The notes: generated by a model from the letters alone, not told the origin. DNA of 64,000 bases from Desulfosporosinus lacus DSM 15449 (GCF_900129935.1 NZ_FQXJ01000022.1:1-64000), one strand, 5' to 3'; positions 16,709 to 27,134 are shown, counted from the stretch's first letter. Translations and numbers: made by a program.

Positions 16709-16787
16709 GCTGTGAGGAACAGAGCCCTTGAAGTTTAACGTTTGGCAAGGAACAAATCAGGCCGCCTCGTTGTTTGGAGGCGGCCTG
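16709..16787 (+). repeat. Toxin-element relic: DUF4829 tail plus GC hairpin
   Basis: The sequence ctgtgaggaacagagcccttg (the last bases of a DUF4829 gene) leads into the conserved flank ggaacaaat and the hairpin CAGGCCGCCTC (16758-16768) / GAGGCGGCCTG (16777-16787). Promoter, toxin and antisense parts are missing. Confidence 0.75.
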
Positions 16788-16794
16788 AACTTTA

Positions 16795-17135
16795 TTTTAC
16801 AGCTACTGGCAACAGTTTAAATGTTGCAAAAAGATTAGGACTTGAGTCACCGAATAGTGCCTTAGCAATCATAGCCGAGGTTTCATACTGGTCATAACCT
16901 CCAAAACGTCGGATGTTTGCCTCTGGGAAAAGGTCTTGGATTTGTGCCTCCAGGTTCGAGAACTCGTCTTATCTCGGTGATTGTTTTCTGATTATCAGTA
17001 TAAGGGTTGACCAGTAAAAGCGGAGCATTATCCAGCACTCCGAGGCTTGCTCCGGCTAAAGCATCCGGAAAATTATAACCGGTGGCTAACAGTACGGCAT
17101 CTGCGCTGTGAGTAACTGGAAAGGTTTTCCAAGAC
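16795..17135 (-). pseudogene. CWB2 surface-protein fragment with internal deletion
   Basis: Two stretches nearly identical to the gene at 19092 are joined: 16828-16960 matches about 20150-20280, and 16960-17125 matches about 20635-20800. The join lies at gtgcctcca, which occurs at both parental positions. This indicates a deletion between short direct repeats after duplication. The frame (residues FPVTHSADAVLLATGYNFPD, ALAGASLGVLDNAPLLLVNP) is from a cell-wall-binding repeat 2 module. Confidence 0.8.
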
Positions 17136-17335
17136 GGAATTCGCTTTTCGCTTGGAAAACCTAGTGACTTGGGGATATATTTTTCAATTGTAATTTGGGC
17201 GGGAGTGCCAGCAATGCCGAGGTTTACCAGCTTTTCATGAATTTTCTCGAGAGAAAGCAACGGATTTTCCTATGAATCCTTTTGATCAGGGCTATGGTAG
17301 CGGGAGGAATTTTAGGTCTGTCGGCTGTGTCGGGT
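17136..17335 (-). pseudogene. Integrase-core transposase fragment
   Basis: The minus strand reads RPKIPPATIALIKRIHR, then after a one-base shift ENPLLSLEKIHEKLVNLGIA and GTPAQITIEKYIPKSLGFPS, ending in PSWKTF. This is the helix-turn-helix linker before the DDE domain of an integrase-type (rve) transposase. The catalytic domain is absent: the frame is fused at about 17130 to the CWB2 fragment through the short shared sequence aaggtttt. It is the only transposase protein remnant I could identify in the window. Confidence 0.65.
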
Positions 17336-17418
17336 TTTTTCTTTGTCTCTGTGTCCAGGGTGATTTTTCATTTTCGTCAGAATAAGACCTAAAAAGGTCT
17401 TAAAAACTATTTCTTTAA

Positions 17419-18015
<597 letters not shown>

Positions 18016-18163
18016 GCATTAAGTATTGCAAAACCAAAAGTCCAATATCCCTGTGAACACAGCCTTAGCTGATGCTTTAGCGAAATTTAAACAGGACCAA
18101 TAACAAAACGAGGATATGATATAATGAAGAAAATAGATTTAAAATTAAGATAGGAAACCAAAT

Positions 18164-19027
18164 ATGGGGGATGGTATTTTGAAAATCATTGATGCCCATT
18201 TGCATTTTTCTTGTCGCCCTGGATTTAATGAAACGGCGAAAAATATATCACAAGTAGAATTTAGTGCTCAAGGGCTAAGACAAGAGTTTGAACAAGCAGG
18301 TGTTGTAGCTGGAATCATCATGTCAACGCCCAGTCGGGAGCCCAACCAACCTTCGGGAAGTCCGGATGAATTTGTTTTGGCAGATGGGACTGTAGAAGGT
18401 TTACTTTCTTGTATAGGCGTCAATCCTGAAAGGCTTAAGGAAGATCATAAAGAACTTGATTATATTGAAGGAGAACTTAAAAAAAGGGGAGTGACAGGGA
18501 TTAAACTCTATCCCGGTTATTTTCCATATTACGTGTATGATTCGATTTATGATCCCATCTATGAGCTTGCTCGCAAATACCAAGTTCCCGTGGCGATTCA
18601 TTGTGGGGATACACAATCCCCAAAAGGGCTTTTAAAATATTCCCATCCGTTAACCATTGATGAGTTAGCTGTAAAACAAGAGGACGTTACGTTTGTGATC
18701 TGTCATATGGGCGTCCCGTGGATGATTGATGCAGCAGAGGTCACCGCCAAGAATCATAATGTTTACACAGACTTATCCGGACTCATCGCAGGGAATAAAG
18801 AGCACGTGATGAAAATCAAAGATAAAAGGCTTTACGTCGAGTATATACAACAAGCCTTAGTCATTTCGAATTGCTATAATAAAGTTCTATTTGGATCAGA
18901 TTGGCCACTTGTACCTATTAAGCCTTATGTAGAATTTATCAAGCATGTTATACCTGAAGAGTATCACGAAGCTGTATTTTATCGAAATGTGCTTAGGGTT
19001 TATCCCAAACTTAATGAAATTTTGTAA
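18164..19027 (+). CDS. Amidohydrolase family 2 protein
   Basis: This 287-residue TIM-barrel metal-dependent hydrolase (amidohydrolase_2, PF04909 type) shows metal ligands in IIDAHLHF (HxH), VAIHCGD, VICHMG and FGSDWP. The family includes decarboxylases and lactonases; the substrate cannot be told. The start is either ATG 18164 (weak AGGA upstream) or TTG 18179, which follows GGGGGATGG at good spacing; both precede the HxH strand. TATAAT at 18120-18125 is a likely -10. It is followed by a terminator that faces the convergent surface-protein gene. Confidence 0.85.
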   Translation: MGDGILKIIDAHLHFSCRPGFNETAKNISQVEFSAQGLRQEFEQAGVVAGIIMSTPSREPNQPSGSPDEFVLADGTVEGLLSCIGVNPERLKEDHKELDYIEGELKKRGVTGIKLYPGYFPYYVYDSIYDPIYELARKYQVPVAIHCGDTQSPKGLLKYSHPLTIDELAVKQEDVTFVICHMGVPWMIDAAEVTAKNHNVYTDLSGLIAGNKEHVMKIKDKRLYVEYIQQALVISNCYNKVLFGSDWPLVPIKPYVEFIKHVIPEEYHEAVFYRNVLRVYPKLNEIL

Positions 19028-19048
19028 GAGAATGCTACATAGAACAAC

Positions 19049-19076
19049 AAGCCACCGTTCATGGACGGTGGCTTGA
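19049..19076. terminator. Bidirectional terminator
   Basis: AAGCCACCGT / ACGGTGGCTT with a short loop lies between convergent genes. A closely related hairpin (GCAAGCCGCCGTT type) is at 59820 and a relic of it is at 53440. Confidence 0.7.
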
Positions 19077-19091
19077 ATAGTTTAAGTGAGG

Positions 19092-21989
19092 CTATATCTT
19101 TTGAAGCTCAGATCCATCTTGTTTCATCATATATACCGATGGATCCATTGACATGACAGATAATCCTCTTGTGAAAAACACCCAATCACCTACAATCGTT
19201 ATAGCCGATACTTCATCCTTATCCGTGATTTTTGTCCGACCGGTACCATCAAGTTTAACTTTGTAAAGTTTGTACCCATCTGTTTTATTGCTGTAGTAGA
19301 TCCAGCTATTATGCACATTTAAAGCTCCGGCAGCATCACTGGTAACTTCCCTTTTTTCCGTACCGTCGATATTTGTGGTGTATATTTTTCCATTGTTATA
19401 AGTGATATAGAAAAGCTTATTGTCACTGATGCTAAAGGATTTTACATTATCATCAACGATCAACGTTTCTTCTGTCCCATCCATAGTTGCTCTGTAAATT
19501 GGATTAGGACCCATTGCTGATGCCATCTGATAATAGATATAACCGGAGTTTATAAAGACGTTTCTGGAATTATTCAAAATTTGCTTTGAAGCCATAAAGC
19601 CATCGCCGTCGATGAAGAGGCCCCCGTCATTGGCATAGTATATTTGTTTAGCGTCCGCGAAGACATAAGGCATAGCTGCAGACGAAATAAGATTAGGTTT
19701 AGGGGAGTCCTCACTTAGGACCTTTTTGTATAATCCAACAACATTTGAGAAGTAAATGGAATCGCCTATGGCACTCAGATGTTCTGAACTATCGTCCAGA
19801 ACTTTAGTTGCTTCTGAGCCATCAGGTTTCATTTTATATAATAGAGAATTATTTTGACCGCTCCGGTAATATATCCATCCATTACTTGCGGCAGCTAGTC
19901 CGGAGTTATGCAGGTTACTTTGAATATTACCGGGATCGAGGACGCGTCTGGACTTAAGTGTGTTAAAGACAGACTCGGAAACGACGCTTGTACCACCCAG
20001 GACAACGACGGTCTTCTTTGAAAGGGAGTTGAGGTAGATCAAGCTTACTTTCTCAGGAATCTCGTTGGGTTTTACTAAAACGATAGGGGATTGGGTCGAG
20101 CCGGCAATTACTGAGCCGGAGAGGGCATCTGGAAAATTTGTTCCGGTTGCCACAAAAAGATTAGGACTTGAGTCGCCGAATAGTGCCTTAGCAATCATAG
20201 CTGAGGTTTCATACTGGTCATAACCGCCAAAACGTCGGATGTTCGACTCTGGGAAAAGGTTCTGGATTTGTGCCTCCAACCCAGCACTCACCGCACCTAC
20301 GCCGCCAACAATGGTGACTTCCGTCGGCTTGACGTCTTTAAGATAAGATAGACTTTCGGCAGGGAGGTTGTTTTTCTCAACGAGAATCATTGGAATACCG
20401 TTTGCAGAAGCATAAGGGGAGATTGACAGAGCATCCGGAAAATTTTCGCCGGTGGCAATGATGACTTCTCCGCCTCCGGAAGGCTTGACTTGTTTAGCAA
20501 CCTCTGCAGCTGTCCCGTAGTGGGTAATACCTGCCAGACGCTTAATATTATAGGGATGATAGGAATTATCGTTTAACTTGGCTTCAAGAGCCGAAGATAC
20601 CACTGCTGTTCCACCAAGGATATAGATTGTGCCTCCAGGTTTTAGAACTCGTCTTATCTCGGTGATTGTTTTCTGATTATCAGTATAAGGGTTGACCAGT
20701 AAGAGCGGAGCATTTTCCAGCACTCCCAGGCTTGCTCCGGCTAAAGCATCCGGAAAATTATAACCGGTGGCTAACAGTACGGCATCTGCGCTGTGAGTAA
20801 CAGGGAAGGTTTTTTGAGAAATAGCTATAGAAGTATCAATTAAGTCATAACCAGCAAGCCGCATATTGTCAGGAAGAAGGGAGTCCACTACAGGGCTGGG
20901 AGTTGTACGGTTATTGGCAGTGCCATCTCCCAAAATCCCGTGGTTAAAACCCCAGGTTAACATGGAGCCTTCAGTGGTTATGATGAGATAACTGCTTGGA
21001 CCGGCGGCAATCCCTTGGACATTGGTTAGGTTGGGAACGTTAACAGGAGTTAAATTTAGGTGATAACCTAGATCTGTCGGCTGATCCATGGGTTTAGTGA
21101 AATCGATCCCCCAAACCCAAACCGTACCGTCTTGGCGTAAGGCGATTGTGTTACGAACTCCAGCAGAAATCGCTTTGACCTCAGTCAGCCCCGGAACTTG
21201 AATCGGACTAGTTCGAGAAGTTATCGTTCCATCCCCTAATTGACCGCTACGGTTTTCTCCCCAAGCCCAGACGGTACCATCGGCTTTAAGGGCAGCGAAA
21301 TGATCATATCCTGCAGATACTGCAACAATGTCTGAGAGACTTTCAACTCTTTCAGGAGAAGAAATAGTGTCTCCCCATCTCCAAACAGATCCGTCATCAG
21401 TGAGGGCAAGAGCATGAGTTCCTTGGGCAGATACAGCGCTAATATTCGCCAGACTGGGAATTTGTACGGGTGTTATTGAAGATTTGGTGGTGCCATTGCC
21501 AAGCTCTCCACTGCTATTATTTCCCCAGGCCCAGACGGTTCCGTCACTTTTTAATGCCACAGTAAATAAAGTGCCGGCAGAAACCGCTTTTACGTCTGAC
21601 AAACCGGTTACTTGGACAGGGAGATGGCTTTCGGTAAGGGTTCCGTTTCCTAATTCACCACTAAAGTTCGAACCCCAGGTAAAAACTTCACCGTCCTTTT
21701 GAAGAGCAACCGAATGTGCGGTACCGGAAGCAATGGCTTTAACATCTGCCAGTCCTGTAACTTTTACTCGATAGGGTATTGTATTTGTAGTGCCGTCTCC
21801 GATTTGTCCATTTTGATTGATTCCCCAACCCCAGACGGTTCCGTCTGAGTTAAGAGCCAGCATAGACTGTGAGCCACCGGATGCCGCGATGAAATTATTG
21901 GCAGCTCCATAGACTGGTTGTTCAGTAAATAGTGAAGATAACATAAAAACAATGATCATGAGTGCGAAGAATCCTTTATTCTTTTTCAA
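19092..21989 (-). CDS. Secreted RCC1-repeat / CWB2 / DUF5050 surface protein
   Basis: This 965-residue protein is predicted to be exported and wall-bound. A signal peptide covers residues 1-29 (KKNKGFFALMIIVFMLSSLF, cut near VYGA). Residues 30-375 hold about seven RCC1 beta-propeller blades, each with the VWAWGxNxxGELGNGT pattern. Residues 385-680 hold three CWB2 modules (SADAVLLATGYNFPDALAGA; VIIATGENFPDALSISPYAS; LFVATGTNFPDALSGS), which bind anionic wall polymer. Residues 690-965 are DUF5050-like repeats (GWIYYRSGQN, DSIYFSN). The propeller probably binds a ligand outside the cell. Fragments of this gene occur at 16795 and 22151. Confidence 0.9.
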   Translation of the reverse strand: MKKNKGFFALMIIVFMLSSLFTEQPVYGAANNFIAASGGSQSMLALNSDGTVWGWGINQNGQIGDGTTNTIPYRVKVTGLADVKAIASGTAHSVALQKDGEVFTWGSNFSGELGNGTLTESHLPVQVTGLSDVKAVSAGTLFTVALKSDGTVWAWGNNSSGELGNGTTKSSITPVQIPSLANISAVSAQGTHALALTDDGSVWRWGDTISSPERVESLSDIVAVSAGYDHFAALKADGTVWAWGENRSGQLGDGTITSRTSPIQVPGLTEVKAISAGVRNTIALRQDGTVWVWGIDFTKPMDQPTDLGYHLNLTPVNVPNLTNVQGIAAGPSSYLIITTEGSMLTWGFNHGILGDGTANNRTTPSPVVDSLLPDNMRLAGYDLIDTSIAISQKTFPVTHSADAVLLATGYNFPDALAGASLGVLENAPLLLVNPYTDNQKTITEIRRVLKPGGTIYILGGTAVVSSALEAKLNDNSYHPYNIKRLAGITHYGTAAEVAKQVKPSGGGEVIIATGENFPDALSISPYASANGIPMILVEKNNLPAESLSYLKDVKPTEVTIVGGVGAVSAGLEAQIQNLFPESNIRRFGGYDQYETSAMIAKALFGDSSPNLFVATGTNFPDALSGSVIAGSTQSPIVLVKPNEIPEKVSLIYLNSLSKKTVVVLGGTSVVSESVFNTLKSRRVLDPGNIQSNLHNSGLAAASNGWIYYRSGQNNSLLYKMKPDGSEATKVLDDSSEHLSAIGDSIYFSNVVGLYKKVLSEDSPKPNLISSAAMPYVFADAKQIYYANDGGLFIDGDGFMASKQILNNSRNVFINSGYIYYQMASAMGPNPIYRATMDGTEETLIVDDNVKSFSISDNKLFYITYNNGKIYTTNIDGTEKREVTSDAAGALNVHNSWIYYSNKTDGYKLYKVKLDGTGRTKITDKDEVSAITIVGDWVFFTRGLSVMSMDPSVYMMKQDGSELQKI

Positions 21990-22150
21990 ATAGTCACTCT
22001 CTCTTTCTATTGCAGCTTATTTTTGATCCGTAGGACAGGAGTTAATTCGTTTTAGCGAATGATATTTCCTTTTGGCAAAATAATCCTTGAGGATTCATCT
22101 GTTCAACAGGACTATTCCTGTTTATGGGAATCTGCTCAAATGCCAATTAA

Positions 22151-22195
22151 ATCCATCTTGTTTCATCAAATAATACCGATGCAATTGACTGATTG
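22151..22195 (-). pseudogene. Relic of a DUF5050 gene end
   Basis: atccatcttgtttcatcaaa and the following tataccgatg-like bases repeat the last ~45 bp of the surface-protein gene (19111-19158) with small changes. Only this end piece remains. Confidence 0.5.
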
Positions 22196-22248
22196 ACGCT
22201 ACCCAGAACAAATTGAATGGTAGCCAATATTTCCGTTCAACGATTTGC

Positions 22249-22372
22249 ATCGTGTGAGGAACAGAGTCCTTCAACTTGTAAAATATGCAACCAGTTCACA
22301 TATGGCAAGGCAACAAAGAGGGAACGGGAACGATTACTTACTTCAGTAACGGTCAGCAATGCATGGAATCCT
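22249..22372 (+). repeat. Flanks of a toxin element without the element
   Basis: The DUF4829 tail (tgtgaggaacagagtcc) runs directly into the right end of the toxin element (ttgtaaaatatgcaaccagtt) and its right flank (ggcaacaaagagggaacg, acttacttcagtaacggtca). That right flank also follows the copies at 31964 and 44245. Everything between is deleted. The remainder of 22000-22630 holds no gene except a TATCAGCA/TGCTGATA hairpin at about 22437-22463. Confidence 0.65.
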
Positions 22373-22631
22373 TTTCACATAGAATTGTCTGAGCTGAGTG
22401 TTATGGTTTACGCAGTGTAAGTTATGCAAGATTGATTATCAGCAGAAGGTCTGTGCTGATAGAGTATAATTTAAAGAATATTGTAAAAAGGTACAGTTGT
22501 TGGCAGGGTTTTTACAGAATTAAGGAGAATTCAGGCTATAGAAAGTGTTTGCAGTTTTACGAGTTATTAGAAATAGGATGCCAGATTATCCGCTCACTGA
22601 TAATTTGGTGGTGGTGTAAGGGGAAGTAATA

Positions 22632-22985
22632 ATGGATCCTAAAGAAGTACAAGTAAAAATTCTATTAGCAGGAAATCCACTTAAATATGCTTGCAAACAA
22701 TTGGGAGTCTCCTCGATGGTGTATAGCAATTACTCCGAGGTGTTTGATGTGTCCATTGAGGAGGTCGTACATTATGTTAGGCAAAATGGCTTTCCCACCG
22801 GAACGTTCCTAACCAGAAATTCATATTTTGATGGAATTCGTTTCTACGAGGAAAACGGAAAATGGTATTTCCATTATCAAGAGAGAGGAAAAGTAACTGG
22901 CAAAATGGAGTTTGATACTTTTGAAGAGGCATTAGAACCAATAACACGTATTGTCTTACGAATGTCGGGTACAGGATTGTACTAG
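22632..22985 (+). CDS. Hypothetical protein, immunity-protein-like size
   Basis: This 117-residue acidic/aromatic protein reads MDPKEVQVKILLAGNPLKYA, then FDVSIEEVVHYVRQNGFPTG and KWYFHYQERGKVTGKMEFDT. ATG 22632 follows AAGGGGAAG. I do not recognise the family. Single-gene layout, size and the aromatic beta-rich second half resemble immunity proteins of polymorphic toxin systems, but that is only a resemblance. Confidence 0.65.
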   Translation: MDPKEVQVKILLAGNPLKYACKQLGVSSMVYSNYSEVFDVSIEEVVHYVRQNGFPTGTFLTRNSYFDGIRFYEENGKWYFHYQERGKVTGKMEFDTFEEALEPITRIVLRMSGTGLY

Positions 22986-23091
22986 GAGAAATTAAACGAC
23001 AAATTGAACCGTAATAGACTTCACTATGTCATCATTAAGTTTGTTATTTTTGACTTAGCCATGAAGAGTGCATTTGGTCTGGGGGAGATAA

Positions 23092-23535
23092 ATGGAAAGA
23101 GTGCGAAAATTTAAGCCTGAAGATACTAAAGAAATTATTGGTGTTTATATTGATACATATGCTCAAGAACCTTGGAAAGAGGATTGGCATCCTGAAAGTG
23201 TTCGACAGAGAATTTCAGACTTAACAATAAGCCCAATATCAATTTGTTATGTTATATGTGATGAAAACGGTCTTATTGTTGGAGGATTATTTGGAAGAAG
23301 AAATATCTTTTTGGCGGCTAAAGAACTTTTTATTGACGAATTTTTTATATCTTCAAAACACCAAAGAAATGGCTACGGTAGCAAGTTAATGAACTTTGTA
23401 GGTATTGAACTCAAAAAGGAAGGTTATTCATGTTTGGTTCTAAATACTGAGCGTGGATATCCAAGTGTAATATTTTACAAAAACAATGGATTTAGGATAA
23501 AAGAAAGCAATATCTTCATGTATAAAAATATATAA
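23092..23535 (+). CDS. GNAT family N-acetyltransferase
   Basis: This 147-residue acetyl-CoA dependent N-acetyltransferase contains the motif A region FFISSKHQRNGYGSKLMNFV (Q/RxxGxG/A loop) at about 82-101, then LVLNTERGYPSVIFYKNNGF (motif B). The N-terminus VRKFKPEDTKEIIGVYIDTY is typical of stand-alone GNATs. The substrate is unknown. GGGGGAG precedes the ATG at 23092. It is monocistronic. Confidence 0.85.
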   Translation: MERVRKFKPEDTKEIIGVYIDTYAQEPWKEDWHPESVRQRISDLTISPISICYVICDENGLIVGGLFGRRNIFLAAKELFIDEFFISSKHQRNGYGSKLMNFVGIELKKEGYSCLVLNTERGYPSVIFYKNNGFRIKESNIFMYKNI

Positions 23536-23745
23536 GTTTGTATGCATTCTTTATATTTTATCTGTCAAATAGAACATTCGTTAAGACCCATATTTTGAAC
23601 GTATCATTAAACCTTTTAATTCCAGTTATTCATTTCGTGTGACTTTAGAACTTGACTTTTATACTAAAACGGTCAAAAAGTATGGTCGGGCAAAAGACGT
23701 TCTAATAAATAATTCGGAAAAAACACATCATCTAAGGAGTTTTCT

Positions 23746-26700
23746 ATGTCTAACATCCAACTCTACGAATCTATTATTAATAAAACTTTAGAGGAAACCC
23801 TTAATAAGTTAGAAGTTTTAAAGGGCGTTCATAAAGATAAGTTAGATCCTGTTAGCTCAGGGTCTATTTTAGCTGCGTACATACAAACTGTCCTCGAATC
23901 GGGGTTACGGCATTATAAAAAGCCTGAACATTTGTCATTTCAAATAGACGTGGTGAATCAAGTGATTGAACACCTCGGTGGGATTCTTAAAGATAAAGAA
24001 CTCAGTCAGTTTCAGATTATCGAGGATCATTTATTAAGGGGAATTACCGAGAAACTACTTTCAAAGGATAGATTTAAGGAGCTTATGCCGGTGTCTTCCG
24101 TTGCTAGAAGTAGCTTGTTTACTGGTGGTGATCATGAACCGCCTGTTTATATGGAGCTAAAGCGAGAAATCGCATCGGCAGATCGGATTGATTTGTTGGT
24201 GTCATTCATCAAGCATAGCGGTCTAAGGCTGATTTATGATGATTTGGTAGAACATACGAAGACCAAAGTTTTACGCGTTATTACCACAAGCTATATGGGC
24301 GCGACGGATTTTAAGGCGGTGCAGCTATTGGCACAGCTTCCAAATACAGAGGTTCGAATTTCTTATGACACTAACCGCACACGGTTACATGCAAAGGCTT
24401 ACTATTTTCATAGGGAATCGGGTTTTAGTACGGCATATATTGGCTCATCTAATCTTTCAAAGGCAGCACTTAGTGAGGGGACTGAGTGGAATCTTAAGAT
24501 GTCTGAGTATTCCTCAGTCGAACTGATTCAAAAATACCGGATCACCTTTGAAACATACTGGAATATTGGGGAGTTTCAAAGCTTTGATCCGAAAAAACTT
24601 GAGGATGTCAAAAGACTCAAAGTAGCACTGGAGGAAGAGTCAAATAAACAAGATTCTGATAGTCCACAGTACTATTTTGATATTATACCCTATGCCTATC
24701 AACAGACTATTTTAGATCGTTTGCAAATTGAACGTGAGGTTTATGGGTCTTATCGGAACTTGATAGTAGCGGCTACGGGCACTGGGAAAACAGTCGTTGC
24801 GGCCTTTGATTTCAAGCGGTTTTATAAAGAAAAGCCAGGGGCGAAAGTTTTGTTCTTGGCGCATAGAGAGGAAATATTAAAACAAAGTTTGTCAGCTTTT
24901 AGAGGTGTTCTTAGGGATGCGAATTTTGGTGAGCTTTGGGTAGGTGGGTATCAACCTCAAGATTATCAGCATGTTTTTGCTTCGATTCAGACCCTTAATA
25001 GTAGTGGACAGTATTTGAAATTTGAGCCGGAACACTTTGATTACATAGTTTTAGACGAATCGCACCACGGCGCCGCCGGTTCTTATCGCAAGGTTCTTGA
25101 GCATTTTATGCCCCGGATTTTATTGGGTCTTACTGCGACGCCAGAGCGGATGGATGGTGTGGATATTCTAGCGGACTTTAATAATCGGATTGCCTATGAA
25201 ATAAGGCTAAGAGAAGCCATTGATCGAAACTTGCTATGCCCTTTTCATTATTTTGGAGTCTCAGACGAGACGGATTTGAGTCAAATTAAATGGCAGAGTG
25301 GGCACTATGATCTTGCAGAACTCGGTATTAAATTCATTGGCAACGAGCAGCGTAATAGTGGGATTTTGAAGGCGATAGATCAGTATGTCATTTCGACTGT
25401 CAAGATGAAGGCGCTTGGCTTTTGTGTCACTAAGGACCATGCTCGTTATATGAGCCAAGTGTTTAATACGCGTGGTATCCCTGCGATGCATTTGGATGCC
25501 GATTCTTCCAAGGAAGAAAGGCAGATAGTTCAAGGCAAGCTACTCAAAGGTGAAATTAAGGTCATCTTTGTCGTGGATCTTTATAACGAAGGCGTCGATA
25601 TTCCAGAAATCAACGTGGTCTTGTTCTTGAGACCAACTGAATCTGCTACGGTCTTTATCCAACAGTTGGGCAGGGGTCTGCGGCTTCATCCAGATAAGGA
25701 AGTTCTCACCGTTCTCGACTTTATAGGACAGGCGCATATGCAGTATGACTATCGTATTAAATTCCAAAGTCTCATCGGCCGTACCCGCGGCTCCCTTGTT
25801 ACAGAGATAAACGAGGGCTTTACTACCTTACCGAATAATTGCCATATCCAACTGGAAAGACTGGCTAAAGAACGAATCTTGAAGAACGTTGAATCGGCGT
25901 ATATTAATAGAAGAAAATTGCAGCTGTTAATGAAAGACTTTAGGGTAAATAGCGTTCTGGAGTGCACTTTTCTTAACTTTTTAAAACGCTACGATCTTGA
26001 GCCGCTTGAGGTTTACCGTTTTACCACCTTCTCGGAACTAGTAAATCAGGCTTATGTCATGGATTCTAGAAGTCCGCTCGCTAGCATTAAGTCTCTAAAA
26101 GGAGCGTTGGTTAGGGTGGCTAAGCTTAATGCTGTCGAGCTTTTGCAGTTTATCCAGAATTATTTTAATGGTCCGTTTGAACTGGTTAGGGAACGAGATA
26201 TTCGTCTTGCAACGCAGTTTTACTATACTCTTTTCAACACGGAATGGCATGGCACCATTCAAGAGTTTATGCTCGGGGTTTATGAGTTTACTCACGAGAT
26301 GATTGAAGAGATTCAAGATGTGGTCAGATACAACTTAGAACAGATAGACCATTTGCCTAAACAAGTTGCGATAGAAGCTGACATCCCACTTGAACTGCAT
26401 GCGTCCTATTCAACACTCCACGTATTTGCAGCCGTTGGTGAGAATTCCATCAATTCAGTAAAAGCTTTCAGAGAAGGTGCCAAGTATTTCAGCGGTCATA
26501 ACTTGGACGTTTTTTTTGTCACACTCAACAAGTCCGAAAAACACTATAAAGAGTCTACAAGATATGAAGATTACGCGATTAATGAAGAACTCTTTCACTG
26601 GCAATCTCAAAGTCGTACCTCAGACATTAGCCCAACTGGTCAGCGCTACATCACCATGCGCGAAAACGGATCACGAGTGCTCCTATTTGTCCGTGAAGAA

Positions 26701-26862
26701 CGCTCAGACGCCTACGGCAACACTGAAGTTTACCGATTGCTAGGCCTGGCCAAATACGTCTCCCACCAAGGTTCCGCCCCCATCAGCATTACCTATAAGC
26801 TCGACGAAAAGATGCCCATGGAAATTTTAAAGACTTCGAACCAGATTGTTAAGATTGTATAA
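23746..26862 (+). CDS. PLD-nuclease/SF2 helicase/DUF3427 protein
   Basis: This is a 1038-residue multidomain protein. Residues 1-115 are helical. About 130-275 form a phospholipase-D-like nuclease domain with HAKAYYF near 214 and GSSN downstream (one HxK half-site, so a dimer would be needed). About 320-680 form an SF2 helicase: Walker A ATGTGKT near 342, DESHHGAAG near 435, GLTATPER and QLGRGLRLH near 639. The remainder is DUF3427. Such fusions are typical of defence or DNA-repair genes that process foreign DNA. The start follows AAGGAGTTTTCTATG. Two fragments of related genes (2160, 13098) lie in the same accessory region. Confidence 0.9.
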   Translation: MSNIQLYESIINKTLEETLNKLEVLKGVHKDKLDPVSSGSILAAYIQTVLESGLRHYKKPEHLSFQIDVVNQVIEHLGGILKDKELSQFQIIEDHLLRGITEKLLSKDRFKELMPVSSVARSSLFTGGDHEPPVYMELKREIASADRIDLLVSFIKHSGLRLIYDDLVEHTKTKVLRVITTSYMGATDFKAVQLLAQLPNTEVRISYDTNRTRLHAKAYYFHRESGFSTAYIGSSNLSKAALSEGTEWNLKMSEYSSVELIQKYRITFETYWNIGEFQSFDPKKLEDVKRLKVALEEESNKQDSDSPQYYFDIIPYAYQQTILDRLQIEREVYGSYRNLIVAATGTGKTVVAAFDFKRFYKEKPGAKVLFLAHREEILKQSLSAFRGVLRDANFGELWVGGYQPQDYQHVFASIQTLNSSGQYLKFEPEHFDYIVLDESHHGAAGSYRKVLEHFMPRILLGLTATPERMDGVDILADFNNRIAYEIRLREAIDRNLLCPFHYFGVSDETDLSQIKWQSGHYDLAELGIKFIGNEQRNSGILKAIDQYVISTVKMKALGFCVTKDHARYMSQVFNTRGIPAMHLDADSSKEERQIVQGKLLKGEIKVIFVVDLYNEGVDIPEINVVLFLRPTESATVFIQQLGRGLRLHPDKEVLTVLDFIGQAHMQYDYRIKFQSLIGRTRGSLVTEINEGFTTLPNNCHIQLERLAKERILKNVESAYINRRKLQLLMKDFRVNSVLECTFLNFLKRYDLEPLEVYRFTTFSELVNQAYVMDSRSPLASIKSLKGALVRVAKLNAVELLQFIQNYFNGPFELVRERDIRLATQFYYTLFNTEWHGTIQEFMLGVYEFTHEMIEEIQDVVRYNLEQIDHLPKQVAIEADIPLELHASYSTLHVFAAVGENSINSVKAFREGAKYFSGHNLDVFFVTLNKSEKHYKESTRYEDYAINEELFHWQSQSRTSDISPTGQRYITMRENGSRVLLFVREERSDAYGNTEVYRLLGLAKYVSHQGSAPISITYKLDEKMPMEILKTSNQIVKIV

Positions 26863-26892
26863 GCAATGGCAATATCTCAACGATTGGAGGGT

Positions 26893-27006
26893 TTAAATGT
26901 TAAGAGGCAAATCCGTCCATCAAGTCTTAATAAAGTAAATGATGCTTTGTGCTCCTGGGGATTTATCGGTTTAAGAATGACGCAGGTGGTTGGTTGCGGT
27001 AAATAG
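26893..27006 (+). pseudogene. PII (GlnB/GlnK) N-terminal relic
   Basis: Behind a good ribosome binding site (TTGGAGGG), the frame reads VKRQIRPSSLNKVNDALCSW then GFIGLRMTQVVGCGK and a stop. This corresponds to the first ~37 residues of a PII signalling protein (normally about 112). The start codon has changed to GTT, the T-loop and the rest are absent, and a premature TAG follows. Confidence 0.55.
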
Positions 27007-27134
27007 AAGGGGCATATTTCAAGCTGAAAAATAATATATTTTTGGGCAGGAATATTCAGAAAAATTATTGAATGCTTAATTAAATTGCTTAGGGTGAAAA
27101 TTGATGTTAAAGACGGCGAGGATGTGAAGGAAAA

